From Nannochloris sp. 'desiccata' (taxonomy: Eukaryota > Chlorophyta > Trebouxiophyceae > Chlorellales > Chlorellaceae), in contig JAGTXX020000008.1 in NCBI GenBank assembly GCA_019044685.2, positions 124,001 through 188,000 of the forward strand: DNA of 64,000 nt, read 5' to 3'. Shown one piece after another: positions 41,835-51,848 of the stretch. Position 1 is the stretch's first letter. The number at the start of each line of letters is the position of its first letter. A program made the translations under genes and the position numbers. The notes below the pieces were generated by a model. The model saw only the letters and a list, made by a program, of their open reading frames with translations, was not told the DNA's origin and ran no database searches.

Positions 41835-42029
41835 ATGCGTTTCTGCTGGTGGACCGCCGTCGCTGCACCGCTGAAACTGCCCCCACCCCAGTGACCGTTT
41901 CACACGGTGTAGCTGCCCATGTCTCGCTGCACCTATAGCACATTGGCATACCTGTATGTGTTTGCTCCCTTTTTTCCTATTAAATATCAATTTTACCCAA
42001 GAAATTCATTTTCTTTTGCTGAATTAGTA

Positions 42030-42578
42030 CAGCGTATATATACTAAGGTGGCAACCCACCGTTTATTAGGACTGGTGTTGGTGCCCCAATATAGAGCCGA
42101 CCGTTTATTAGTATAGTACTCGTCCTATACTAACACAGTCATCACCCGTTTTATTAGTACATGGTTGTTTGTCCTAATGTAAGCTAAATCCATTATTGGG
42201 ATAGAAGAAATTGTATACTAGTGTTGAAGTTGCCGTTTATTGGTATGCAGAATTCCTGTACTACTAGAGGTAGTCAAGACTATACTAATATGTCACAATC
42301 GGTTTATTAGTATGCAAACTTCCTGTACTAATGGTAATGGCTACATTAGTATACGAATTGCCATTCTATACTAATGGGAGTTCTGTACTAATAAGCCAAA
42401 AATTAGTATAGATGTCTCTATTTTAATTTGTACTAATAAGGCCACCACGGTTTTTAGTATAGAGCAAAATGACAGGTTTAGTACACAATTTGTACTAATA
42501 TATTAGTATAGAAACCCCTCATTAATATAGGTTCCCACGTATATTTCTATACTAATATGGGTACCTTCCCTCCTAGTG
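42030..42578. repeat. Block of ~16 TATACTAAT/ATTAGTATA motifs
   Basis: About 550 bp with the 8-9-bp motif TATACTAAT (variant TGTACTAAT) or its complement repeated some 16 times at irregular spacing and in both orientations, sometimes as close pairs (tgtactaatatattagtata near 42491). No ORF of note. It abuts the truncated end of family B2. It looks like a DNA-transposon end with subterminal transposase-binding repeats or a degenerate satellite. The left border of the insertion in the LINE (agtatgtactaatgg, 6970) carries the same motif. Confidence 0.6.
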
Positions 42579-42579
42579 A

Positions 42580-44426
42580 GCGACGTTAGAAGCATCAGTG
42601 CACACAACACATTGCTTGCTAGCATCATAGACTTGCAGTACAGGGGAACTAGTAACGGACACCTTCAACTCTTCAAAAGCATGGGTATGTAGCGGAGTCC
42701 AAAGAAAACGTAGACTTTTCTTTGTCAACTCATTCAGCGGGGCAGCAATATGGGCGTAGTGTTTAATAAAATGCCTATAAAAACCAGTTAAACCAAGGAA
42801 ACCACGCACCTCAGTGGCATTACTAGGCGTAGGCCACTCCAACACAGCTCTGACTTTATCTTCAGCCATCTTCACACCATTACCAGAGACAACAAAACCC
42901 AAATACTCAACCTCAGCTTGGAAGAAAGAACACTTGGACAGCTTGGCAATTAAATTATGTTCTTTCAACCTATCCAGCACCAGCCTAACATGTTTTTCAT
43001 GTTCTTCTTCATCTTTAGAAAAAATTAGGATATCATCCAAGTAAACCAGCACGAAATCGTAAAGGTAGTCTTTAAAAATCTCCATCATCAGCCTACTAAA
43101 AGTAGCGGGGGCGTTACTCAGACCGAACGGCATCACCAGAAATTCATACAGCCCAAAGGTAGTAGTAAAAGCAGTTTTGGTAACATCTTCTCCAGCAACA
43201 GCAATTTGGTAGTAACCAGAATGTAAATCAATCTTGGAAAATACTTTAGCTCCATGTAATCTTCGAATTTGGTCTTCAGGGATCGGCAGCGCATGCTCGT
43301 CTCGGATAGTAACTTTATTCAGCCCTCGATAATCAACACAGAAATGTAGAGTGCCATCCTTCTTAGGTACAAACAGCACAGGTGCAGCCCAAGGTGATTT
43401 GGAAGGACGAATCAACCCTAAATCTGACAGCTCTTTTAATCTCTTCTTCAGCTCATCTTCTTCAGCCACCGACAACCTGTATGGGGCCCGGTGTACAGGC
43501 GTAGCGCCCTTCTGCAGTTTAATTTCGTGAACAATAGCTCGATCAGGTGGCAATCCAGGAGGATTAGGGGGAAATACAGTATCATAGTATTTAAGGAGTT
43601 GAGGTACCCTCTCTGATGAAGTACCAGCTCCTAAGACAGCAGCAGAGACAGCAGCAGCAATAGAAGCACCAGCAGGCGCACTTTTCTCACTTTCCAGCTC
43701 CACCATGAACAGCTCTTCTACATGCTCACCAGCAACCATATAACATGTATCCCACACAGAATCATCTTGTCGTAACAGCTTTTTGAAACTCTTCCTACTC
43801 AGCAACCAATCAGGGCGTCGTACAGCTCTTCTTTCTTTAGCAGCGCTGGTGACAGATTTGACCTTTTTGACTCGGCCATTTTGCAGCACAGTAAGGTCAC
43901 CAGTATTCCAATCAGGTATAACAGCATTTCGTTGCAGCCAAGGTAATCCAAGGATAACATCATACTGCGGCATAGGTATGACACGCAGGTTCAGCACTTC
44001 AGTAACACAGCCCAGCTTCAGCTTCGCATTTTTCAGCACTCGCTCGCAAGCGACACGTCGACCATCAACCACTTTGACATTGAGGGACGCAGCAGCAACA
44101 GTTTTCAGCTTATTTTTCGTCACAAACGACTCAGAGACAGCATCTAGACTTGATCCACAGTCTACCAGCACTCGAACTTTCTTGTTTACGAGCTCAGCAT
44201 CATAAATAGTAGTCAGCGGTGAGGCATCTTTGACCTCGTTTTCAGCAAAGTATAGCTCAGGTGTCCAGCCAACTCCAGTCTCGGTTGGAAGACTAAAACT
44301 AGAGAGAGTATTCATTTCCAGCATATTTATTTCCAGCCCAGCATTTTTGTCGGCTTGTAAAGGCCAACTAAAGGAAACGGGACAGCACCTACTGGGAGTG
44401 CGGCCCAGCTTCTCGGCAGCTCTCAG
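42580..44426 (-). pseudogene. Pol (protease-RT), B2, truncated
   Basis: Opens at CTG overlapping the gag stop as in B1, then protease (VLVDCGSSLDAVSE) and reverse transcriptase ([24 protein letters not shown] near 43030). The catalytic region is intact, but an Arg/His change is seen in the segment before VDYRG (LHFCVDYR, where B1 has LRFCVDYR). It is cut in RNase H. Because it is uninterrupted at the site where E sits in B1, it shows the empty site. Confidence 0.9.
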
Positions 44427-45403
44427 TTGCCGCCTGCCCCGTCCTTACTCTTGGAGGGGCAGTTGCTCGACATATGGCCAGGACCACGGCAGACAAAGCA
44501 TAATTTTTGATGTAACAGGAACTCCTTCAACTTCTCATGCAAAGGAGCTTTGAGAGCGGCGACGCTCTCCGGCTTGTAAGGACCATCCTTCAGATTGACA
44601 GGCTCCAGCTTCCTCAGCATACTTTCAAAGTGAACATCTCTATGACCTTTATTACCACCACGTGAGCCATAAGAAGCATCTTCTTTACCAGCAGGGCGTC
44701 CATTAGCAGGCTTACGTTGCTGCTTTTGCTGACGGGAATTTCCACCCAGCGGCATCACATGCTTCACCAGCTTAGGCAGCTCCATAGACTCAAATTCCTG
44801 AGCATACATTGACTGGAACAATGAAGATACGTCGTAATCCAATGCAGCTACAAAGAAAAGGTTGCGCAGGCTCTTGTCCAGGGGTGTAGGTAAATCAGCG
44901 AGAATCTTCTTAAATTCAGCGACTCCATTAGCAAGACAATCCTTGTGTAAACGTAGTTTCTTCAGCTTAATCACAGCAGCCAAGCGCGGATTCTCTGGAT
45001 CTCGGAATTGGTCAAACCAAGGCTTCATACTAGCCCAAGAAACCTTCAACTCAGGGTTTTGTTCCACAGAAACATTCCATCGCTTGGTGATGGTACTGCC
45101 CAGCGCCATTTGAACACAACGGCTTTGCAACCGTGCAGGGGTGTCAGGGACAATATCGTTGAAAACAGCATCAACATGATCGATAAACGCATCAGTCTTA
45201 TCAACCTCGCCATCGAATTGTCCATCCTTAGCGATCAGCTTCGTCACAGCTTTCACCAACTGCAGGTCCTTCAGAGACTTCGAAGCTTCTGGAGCTCCCT
45301 GGCTTCCAAGCTCCAAATCTTCTTCTTCATCGCTCATAAAGTGTTGCTCTTCGTTTTCTTGGCTCATGATTGATGTTTCAGCACCACTACGGGTTGTTAC
45401 CAT
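44423..45403 (-). CDS. Gag polyprotein, family B2
   Basis: A 326-codon Gag, practically identical to B1 Gag (one visible change, SVAALKAP for SVAPLKAP). It has the acidic N-terminus, capsid region and CCHC knuckle (CFVCRGPGHMSSNC). It is the only complete product B2 could make. Confidence 0.9.
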   Translation of the reverse strand: MVTTRSGAETSIMSQENEEQHFMSDEEEDLELGSQGAPEASKSLKDLQLVKAVTKLIAKDGQFDGEVDKTDAFIDHVDAVFNDIVPDTPARLQSRCVQMALGSTITKRWNVSVEQNPELKVSWASMKPWFDQFRDPENPRLAAVIKLKKLRLHKDCLANGVAEFKKILADLPTPLDKSLRNLFFVAALDYDVSSLFQSMYAQEFESMELPKLVKHVMPLGGNSRQQKQQRKPANGRPAGKEDASYGSRGGNKGHRDVHFESMLRKLEPVNLKDGPYKPESVAALKAPLHEKLKEFLLHQKLCFVCRGPGHMSSNCPSKSKDGAGGN

Positions 45404-45496
45404 GCAAAGATAGGGGCTACTAGGTCAGTTCAGAATTTGGGGATGTCTCGATTATAATGAGGTAATCTTTTCCCAAACTTCCCAAGCTGAGACCAG

Positions 45497-45663
45497 TGTA
45501 AGATATTGACCTCTGTCGGTGGCTATAATCAGCAGTTCAGCTTACAGCAGTTACAGCAAACAATAAAAGACCCTCATTAAGATAATAATCAGCATTCTAG
45601 AAGCATCAGATAAAAATAATAAGATCAGCTTAAAGAAAGTAGGAAAGGAGGCGCTATGTTACA
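45497..45663 (-). repeat. 5' LTR of B2 (167 bp)
   Basis: Same LTR as B1, from TGTAAGATATTGACC to CTATGTTACA on the plus strand. Confidence 0.93.
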
Positions 45664-45992
45664 GGAATAATTTCCATTAACTGTTGACTAGTGAAACCAG
45701 TAAATTTAGCCATTTTGGAAAATTGGATCAAATAGTCTTCTGGCTGAACACCATTATCACCAGAGAAGGTGGGGAAATCCTTAGCTAACTTAAGAAAGTC
45801 AACTTTAGAAATGTCAACGAGGCGTTGACCTTGACTTTGACGATTTTCAGGTTGACTTTGACCAGGATTTTCTCGAGGTTGACCACCACGACCTTGGGCT
45901 GAAGTTTGACCGACGCGACCTCCACCACGACCAACAAGATCACCCGTTTGACCAGTGCCACGGCCAGCAGAACGAAAAACGCGAGTAGACAT
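45664..45992 (-). pseudogene. Gag N-terminus of the G-type element
   Basis: Starts MSTRVFRSAGRGTGQTG with an Arg/Gly/Gln-rich basic region, followed by VDFLKLAKDFPTFSGD and PEDYLIQFSKMAKFTG, which resembles the start of a Ty3/gypsy capsid domain. B2 interrupts it after about 108 codons, and the last residues come from the B2 LTR. Confidence 0.7.
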
Positions 45993-46091
45993 AGCAATAC
46001 AAAGCTATTAGGAGATGAAAGAGATGGAAAGAGGGAGCGGACAGGACCGAAAGGCGAAAGAGTCGATTTTATGTAAGCTGAAACCAGTGTT

Positions 46092-46296
46092 TGTTGCAGA
46101 CGTGGTATTCGGTAGCTTCGAGGAAGCTAACCAAAGGTATTTGCCTCAAAAAGATCTTACAGGAATAATATTTATATATTAATAACAATAATAATCCTAG
46201 AATCTCAGTGGGGGATCGAATATATATATAGAATCAAGGAGATGAATAGTCAAAACGTGATCACGTGATCTGGGCGCAAAGCAGCGCCCTGCAACA
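46092..46296 (-). repeat. LTR of the G-type element (205 bp)
   Basis: Plus-strand edges are TGTTGCAGACGTGG and GCGCCCTGCAACA. It is the same length as the solo LTR at 47477-47681 and similar in the opposite orientation. Confidence 0.85.
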
Positions 46297-46812
46297 CCTT
46301 GCAGTCACCTCTCAGGTACGTTCTGTATCTATTCCTTGCCCCTCCTTCAACAATTTTACTCTCCAATGACTCAATCATAACCACAAATGCCAATCTGCAG
46401 GAACTCGACCTTAAAACGTTGCGACAGCCTCTCAATAAGAAGCCCTATTTTTTCTCGTCATGACCTGCTAGTTTTTTCTGCATGTTTTCCTGCTTTTATT
46501 CAATTATTCTCTGATTTATCTTGTAATAAGCCTCGATAACATATATAAAATATAGTAAAATAAAGAAAGAAAAATGCCCCGCTAGAAATGCCGGGGAAAA
46601 ATGCCGTTTTTTTTTTCAATTTGAATTAAAATGCCGGAAATCTCAGTTAATTTTAAAGCCCTAAATCAGCATAAGGTTCTTTCTAACGGGTTATTCCTGC
46701 ACTCCCTCCATGGTTATCAGTGATCACTCCAATGCTTAGGAATTTGTCCACACCTTGCAAGTCCACACCTCCAATTGGTTACGGCAATGAAGTTACACAG
46801 TAGTATGAACGT
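46297..46812. other. Intergenic, no gene recognised
   Basis: AT-rich, with short homopolymers (ttttttttt near 46610). Nothing recognisable is coded. Confidence 0.4.
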
Positions 46813-46893
46813 TGTTGCAGACCCAAAAGGTAACATGCCTTCGGGTGGCAGTTAATTAACCGCCACTACATGGGTCTTTTTTTCCCATCAACA
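46813..46893 (-). mobile_element. Solo LTR of the miniature element, 81-bp variant
   Basis: Flanked by the 5-bp direct repeat AACGT (46808-46812, 46894-46898). On the minus strand it matches the 94-bp miniature LTR, except that the first hairpin is missing and the GTGGC hairpin is longer, with a different loop (TTAATTAA). Both tips are TGTTG/CAACA-type. This is a diverged, independently inserted copy. Confidence 0.8.
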
Positions 46894-47245
46894 AACGTAG
46901 CATTCTTACCACTTTTTTTAGGTGGTTTACTATAAAAAAATTTAGCACCCTCTTATTTTTGACTTGGATACGATTGGGCTACTATGTCTATCACAATAGT
47001 TACTACTAAAATTTATAACTGTCAAAACGCGGTTGCACCGCGGTAGCACAGTTTAATGTTGCAACTCTCCTATATAGCAGGGTAGCACTTGCAACCGCAT
47101 TTTTTAGTTTAACTGTCACTTTCTTCGGGCATGGTTGCAGGGCCAATTAACCTCCATATCCGCTTATTTCGCCATTAAAACAACTCTATTATTTATGTAA
47201 ACTTGCTACCATCGCCGCTTGCGGGTCAGGAAACGTTAAGGAACG
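46894..47245. other. Intergenic with inverted GCGGTTGCAC motifs
   Basis: No gene recognised. A spaced inverted pair, GCGGTTGCAC (47029) and TTGCAACCGC (47089), could form a hairpin. The same motif is in the small inverted-repeat element at 47822. Confidence 0.4.
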
Positions 47246-47476
47246 TTAAGCATGGAGGTAAACGCCGGAAAGGGTGTTTAACGCGCCAGCCAAATTCAAA
47301 AGCCAACCACCGCGAGCACTGGCAAGCCTTGAATCGAAAGACAGGGCTCCAGGCTGTGCTTGGCCATGAGCAGTCGGAGGGATGGTAGCTGCAGCAGGGT
47401 GATTGGTGATATTGTCTAACGAACCTGATACTCGAATTTCCGAAAGGATCAAAGCAATTGGAAGAGCTTGCATTAT
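47246..47476 (-). CDS. Possible host exon, unidentified
   Basis: A minus-strand frame of 75 codons (ALPIALILSEIRVSGSLDN, LSFDSRLASARGGWLLN) without low complexity. The 205-bp solo LTR interrupts it at its 5' side; with the LTR removed, a CTATTACAG acceptor-like site precedes it. It might be the last exon of an unrecognised gene. Weakly supported. Confidence 0.25.
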   Translation of the reverse strand: MMQALPIALILSEIRVSGSLDNITNHPAAATIPPTAHGQAQPGALSFDSRLASARGGWLLNLAGALNTLSGVYLHA

Positions 47477-47681
47477 TGTTGCAGGGCGCTGAGCCGCTGC
47501 TTTGCGCCCAAACTTAGCCCACCTTTTGACTATCTATTTCTCTGATTCTTTATATTCGTGTTTCCACCCAGATTCTGGGATTCTAATAATATATTATAAA
47601 TATAATTCCTGTAATTTCTATTACTGATTAAAGACCTTTAGGCAGCTTCCTTGAAGCTACTGAATATCAACGTCTGCAACA
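47477..47681 (+). mobile_element. Solo LTR, G type (205 bp)
   Basis: TGTTGCAGGGCGCTGAG to GTCTGCAACA, flanked by the 5-bp direct repeat ATTAT (47472-47476 and 47682-47686). It is a product of LTR-LTR recombination of a former full element. Confidence 0.92.
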
Positions 47682-47821
47682 ATTATTGACGCGCTGTAAT
47701 AGACGCTCAGAATAATTTAGAATTGAAATGATAAGGTTTACACAGGAAATGAAGCGTAAATATGATGGAAACTTGCGCCAGCTGAGGAGTTCGTTCAACC
47801 GTAGGAAAATTTCTAACAAAA

Positions 47822-47898
47822 TAATAGGCGGTTGCACCCGGGGTTCCACAATTGAATTAAAAACATGTGCAACCGCCCCGGTGCGCACACGCCTATTA
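47822..47898. repeat. 77-bp inverted-repeat element (MITE-like)
   Basis: Outer arms TAATAGGCG and CGCCTATTA, inner arms CGGTTGCAC and GTGCAACCG; the whole can fold into one long imperfect hairpin. No clear target duplication beyond TA. Confidence 0.5.
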
Positions 47899-48154
47899 CA
47901 GGAATAATAAATAAACTTTTTCCGTGAAGCAAATCTGGGGTTGTAGGTGATTAAAAGTGGATATATTTGCAGTGGATGGCACTCGATATTAAAAAGAATA
48001 TTAGCGGCCGGAGGGATCCAAAATAGGAGGGATCCAAAATGTCAGGAACGCTGGATTATTAATCTGTGAATTATTCCGAACCCCACAATTATAGCCAAGA
48101 AAATCCCAGAAAGATGTTTAACAAAAAAATCACTCATTCTCTATACTCAATTTT
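47899..48154. other. 5' flank of the GT2-GT4 gene
   Basis: About 250 bp with a short repeat (gagggatccaaaat twice near 48015-48040). No promoter motif was recognised. Confidence 0.35.
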
Positions 48155-51100
48155 ATGTCTTGCACAACAACAACAATTTCTAGGTTTTCACGCGGGATGA
48201 AGCAGGTCAAACTAGGGAAACATTCGAATTCTAGGAAAGGCAGCCGCTTTTCAAATCTGCCATTTTTTTTGCTTGCGATCGCTTTGATTATTAGAGCTAT
48301 ATATCCAGACCGCGATGAAGGGAATATCCGTGCCTGGCAAGCTACAAATCTCGAGGAATTTTTGAACAATACTGCCATCGGTGTTTGTTTTCAAGCTATT
48401 TCCCTGTTGCCAGATCAAGTCCACGACAGGCACTGTCAACACCAAATAAAAGTTTGGTCTGCAAAGCGAAAAAAATGTATTGGTATTGCATTAAGATCTC
48501 TATTGCCTTTCGGGATGTTTGATGCTTTGATACCTTGGTGGGGAAGGGCGGGAAGACCTGAAGCTTGCCCCATGGCTGGAGGTAGTTTGAGCAGAGCACA
48601 ACCTGCCCAACAACCAGCACTAAGTGTCATCATGACGGTGCACAATAATGTAGCTGTGGCAGCCCAAGCCCTTCTAGAAATATTTATCCATTCGCAAGAA
48701 GTCGAGAGCATGGAATATATTGTTGTTGATGACGGTAGCACTGAAAGTTTTGCTCCGATATTATTAATACTAAGAAGCATTGAAAAATACTTTGGAATAA
48801 CAACGGTAATTTTACGAAACAAACAAGCGGTGAGAAGCAGTTCTTTAAAAATATTGTCTACTCTCTTTTGCAGTGTTAAGAGTAATTATCTTTGGACATT
48901 TTGCAGAGGGGGTTTTCTGGAGCAAATAATCAAGGTGCCATATTGGCCAACGGCACATATATTTTATTCACTAATTCTGACATGTGAGTGCGGAGGATCA
49001 TCCCTCACGATTGAACATCCTTAACAGAAGCTGTTCTGTTCTATAAAATCGGCTACAACCCCGTATTCTTACGTAGATTTATGCCATGCAGGCTTGTGAC
49101 CAAAGGTGCTATGGCACTTCTTAAAAGTACTCTTGATACAAACCCCAGTATTGCAGCGGTCGGCCCAATGTTTGTGGGAGATAATCACGTCATTCAAGAA
49201 GCGGGGGGAATAGTGTTTAATGATGCGAGTGCAATGAATGCCGGGAGAGGTGCAGACTTGAGCCGCTTCCTACATCGGGTGCGACAGGTTGACTACATTT
49301 CCGCTGCATGTTTGATGGTTAGAAATAAATTATTTTGGAAGGTAGGCTGCCTAAAAATATATCTGTAATAATTATATCCACTTGAACTTGCATTATGGAC
49401 TTTCGATGACTGTTTGCAGGCTGGCGGCTTTGATATGCGATATGGCAAGGGTTATTACGAGGATACAGATTTGGCAATGGCTCTTAGAGAAGCAGGCTGG
49501 CAAGTCGTTTTGCAACCATTTGCTGTTGTCTATCACCAAGAAGGAGGTGTATTTGGTTCCGATTCTGTGGAGAAGACACAACTCATGGTTGAAAACCGTG
49601 CAAAGTTTCAACGAAAATGGGAGATCCAACTTCAGGTATGCAGTTTCAGTGAATAAAAGTGCTATTTTAGTTTTTTTAAATCAAGCAGAATCCATCTAAT
49701 TGTCGTAGCAACCACTTGATTTGCAGAACCACTGTCCGCCCAATACGGGTCTTATGGCAACAGCCAGATTTACCAAAGGTGCTATAGCAGTTATTGATGA
49801 ATTGGTTCCAGAACCGGATCGAGATTCGGGCTCTCAACGGGCTTACCTTTTGTTTAAAGCTCTTCTTGAATTCAATTTCACTGTCGTCCTTTATACCAGA
49901 TTTCCTGGACATATCAAATATCAAATGGAAATGCAAAATTTAGGAGGTGTAATTATGCCGGCCAACTCATTGGTGGGTAATTGGAATTTCATGGAAAATG
50001 GCCGCTGTGTATTTGATGCCTTCATAGTTGCTCGAAGGGACTTATTTTCTATGGCGCTCCCGGTAATAAAAGCACAGTGCGCTGACGTGCCAATAATATA
50101 TGATACAGGCAAGTAGTCCCCTTCTACGCGCAGGTTTTCGACTGCTATTAAATATTCCGTTTTTGTATTTCATGCAGTGGATCTCCATTTTCTACGGGAA
50201 GCTAGGGACCATCTCTCTCAAGACCGAAACTTTGAAAACTTATCGATATCCAACATAGCTAGATGGATAGACCAGGGTAAGTAAAATCAAATTCTGCTTG
50301 CTGCACCTGTTTAGTGCACCGAGTTTAAAATTTCCACCAGATCCTTACCTTACTTATGCATGCAGGAGAGGGAGCCACAGCAGAAAGAATCCGCGCTGTG
50401 CGTAATCAGGACTTGGCCCTATTTGATGCAGCAAATGCGACCATTGTTCTTAGTCCTGTTGAAGCTTATTTATTGAATGATATATATTCAATCAATAATA
50501 AAGCAGATATACTGTCAAATATATACGAATTATCTAAATCCTCCCCTTCAAGAGTGACACTGCCTTGCGAAAAAACTCATGGCGCGCTTTTTGTTGGTGA
50601 GACAATAAGTTATTCATTGGGTTACCAGATTGTTTATATGAAGGTTATAGTCACCAGTAGTTGAATTTTCTTGAATTTCCCCCTTAATTTATTACTCCCA
50701 ATGCAGGGAATTTCATTCATCCACCTAATAGGCAGGCAATGAAATATCTCCTAGCTATGTTGCCCAGTCTTCTTGGAGCCCTACCACCTAAGGAACAAGA
50801 GACATTCATCCTGCACATAGTATCATCTAATCTTCCAAAAGATTTTGATTGGGGCATTGATGCCTTTTTGTTGAAGAAAGTGAGATTTCACAGTGGCATT
50901 TCTAGACAAGAGGTAAGATTGCAATTCACAAACTGTGAGAAACAATAAGCAGCAAACTAATACTCGAGATTGCAGTTACACGAAAAGAAAAAAATTGTAT
51001 CACAGAAACTAAGCTTTCCTTCTATTCTCAGCTTGAACATCTTTATAGGTTCGTGAGATTGGCCATTGCGCCCTTATTAAGTGGCGCTGGGGTCAAAGGG

Positions 51101-51492
51101 AAGGTAAAAAAAACATCCCAAGTACCATCAATCTAATAAACTTCTTTATATAATCTGGTACGTTGCAACTATCCCTTTACTTAATTGCTTCCATCGATTC
51201 TGCGCATTTGTAGGTTGCAGAAGCCTGGTTAATGGGCGTGCCTATCATAGTCAGTCCCATAGCTGCTGAAGGGATGCTAGGGTTCCATAACCAAGACTTC
51301 CTTATTGCAAACAATACTGATCAGTTTCATTATGAATTTCAGAGACTGTATATGGACTGCAACTTAAGGGAACAGCTTATAATTGGTGGCAAATCAGTGT
51401 TGAAACAATTTTCTTACAGGGCAGCTAAACCGAGAATATTGGGCATTCTCAGTGGTATTGGTGTGCAGAGGCGAAACCATTGTTTCCCTTGA
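48155..51492 (+). CDS. Bifunctional GT2-GT4 glycosyltransferase fusion
   Basis: Ten exons with consistent phases give 828 residues: 48155-48829, 48907-48983, 49092-49341, 49420-49635, 49727-50108, 50178-50276, 50366-50596, 50707-50912, 51032-51103, 51214-51492. A single hydrophobic anchor lies at about residues 35-48 (FFLLAIALIIRAI). From residue 155 a GT2 (GT-A fold) domain shows SVIMTVHNN, VVDDGS, GFSGANNQGA, the acidic TNSDM (split by intron 2), AGGFDMRYGKGYYEDTDLA. From about residue 410 a GT4-like (GT-B fold) domain shows YDTVDLHFLREAR, FVGNFIHPPNR (split by intron 7) and VAEAWLMGVPIIVS. Such fusions build polysaccharides or complex glycans. Intron 5 has a GC donor (ACAG|GCAAGT). The ATG choice at 48155 is the first in frame, and an upstream exon is possible. 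Confidence 0.88.
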
Positions 51493-51502
51493 TAACATTA
51501 TT

Positions 51503-51838
51503 CGCTTATCATACAGAATGAGCTTCTCTAGGAGAAAACACTTACTGAAGATTGACGCAGCAAGCTGCGTGGGTTTGTAATATATTCTTTATTCGACTGA
51601 ATCTCTAATCCAAAACTCGCGCTAGCATAGAGGAGATAGTGGGCAAAATAGAAAAATGGGATGCAGACAGCAGGTATAGTGTTTTACGTACCTACAGAGG
51701 GGCTTGGGAAGAGGTGAGGACTGATTCCAGGTTAGTTAGCACGAGTTTTGATTAGTAGACCATCGTAGGAGGAACTCGGCTGTGTATAGGTGCTGCAGGG
51801 TTGTCGTCGAAGGTGCTATTGGGTGCTCCCAGTCAGCA
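51503..51838 (-). mobile_element. 5'-truncated Penelope-like copy (336 bp)
   Basis: Nearly identical to the left end of the full element (25094-25430; one TA insertion and one C/T change seen). It is flanked by the 12-bp direct repeat GATAACATTATT (51491-51502, 51839-51850). It sits exactly between the stop codons of two convergent glycosyltransferase genes. Confidence 0.92.
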
Positions 51839-51848
51839 GATAACATTA

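Larger units (their letters stand above)
42580..45663 (-). mobile_element. Ty3/gypsy family B, 3'-truncated copy (B2)
   Basis: Minus-strand copy with 5' LTR (45497-45663), PBS TGGTCTCAGC, gag and about half of pol. It ends within RNase H (CTDASNVA) at about 42580, next to the TATACTAAT block; integrase and 3' LTR are missing. It inserted into the gag of a G-type element at 45663/45664. It is nearly identical to B1. Confidence 0.92.
45664..46296 (-). mobile_element. G-type Ty3/gypsy element, 5' end only
   Basis: Minus-strand 205-bp LTR (46092-46296; TGTTGCAG...CTGCAACA), PBS TGGTTTCAGCTTAC at about 46074-46087, and the first ~110 codons of gag. The rest was removed or displaced by B2 at 45663. 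LTR tips and PBS match those of family H and the miniature element. Confidence 0.82.
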
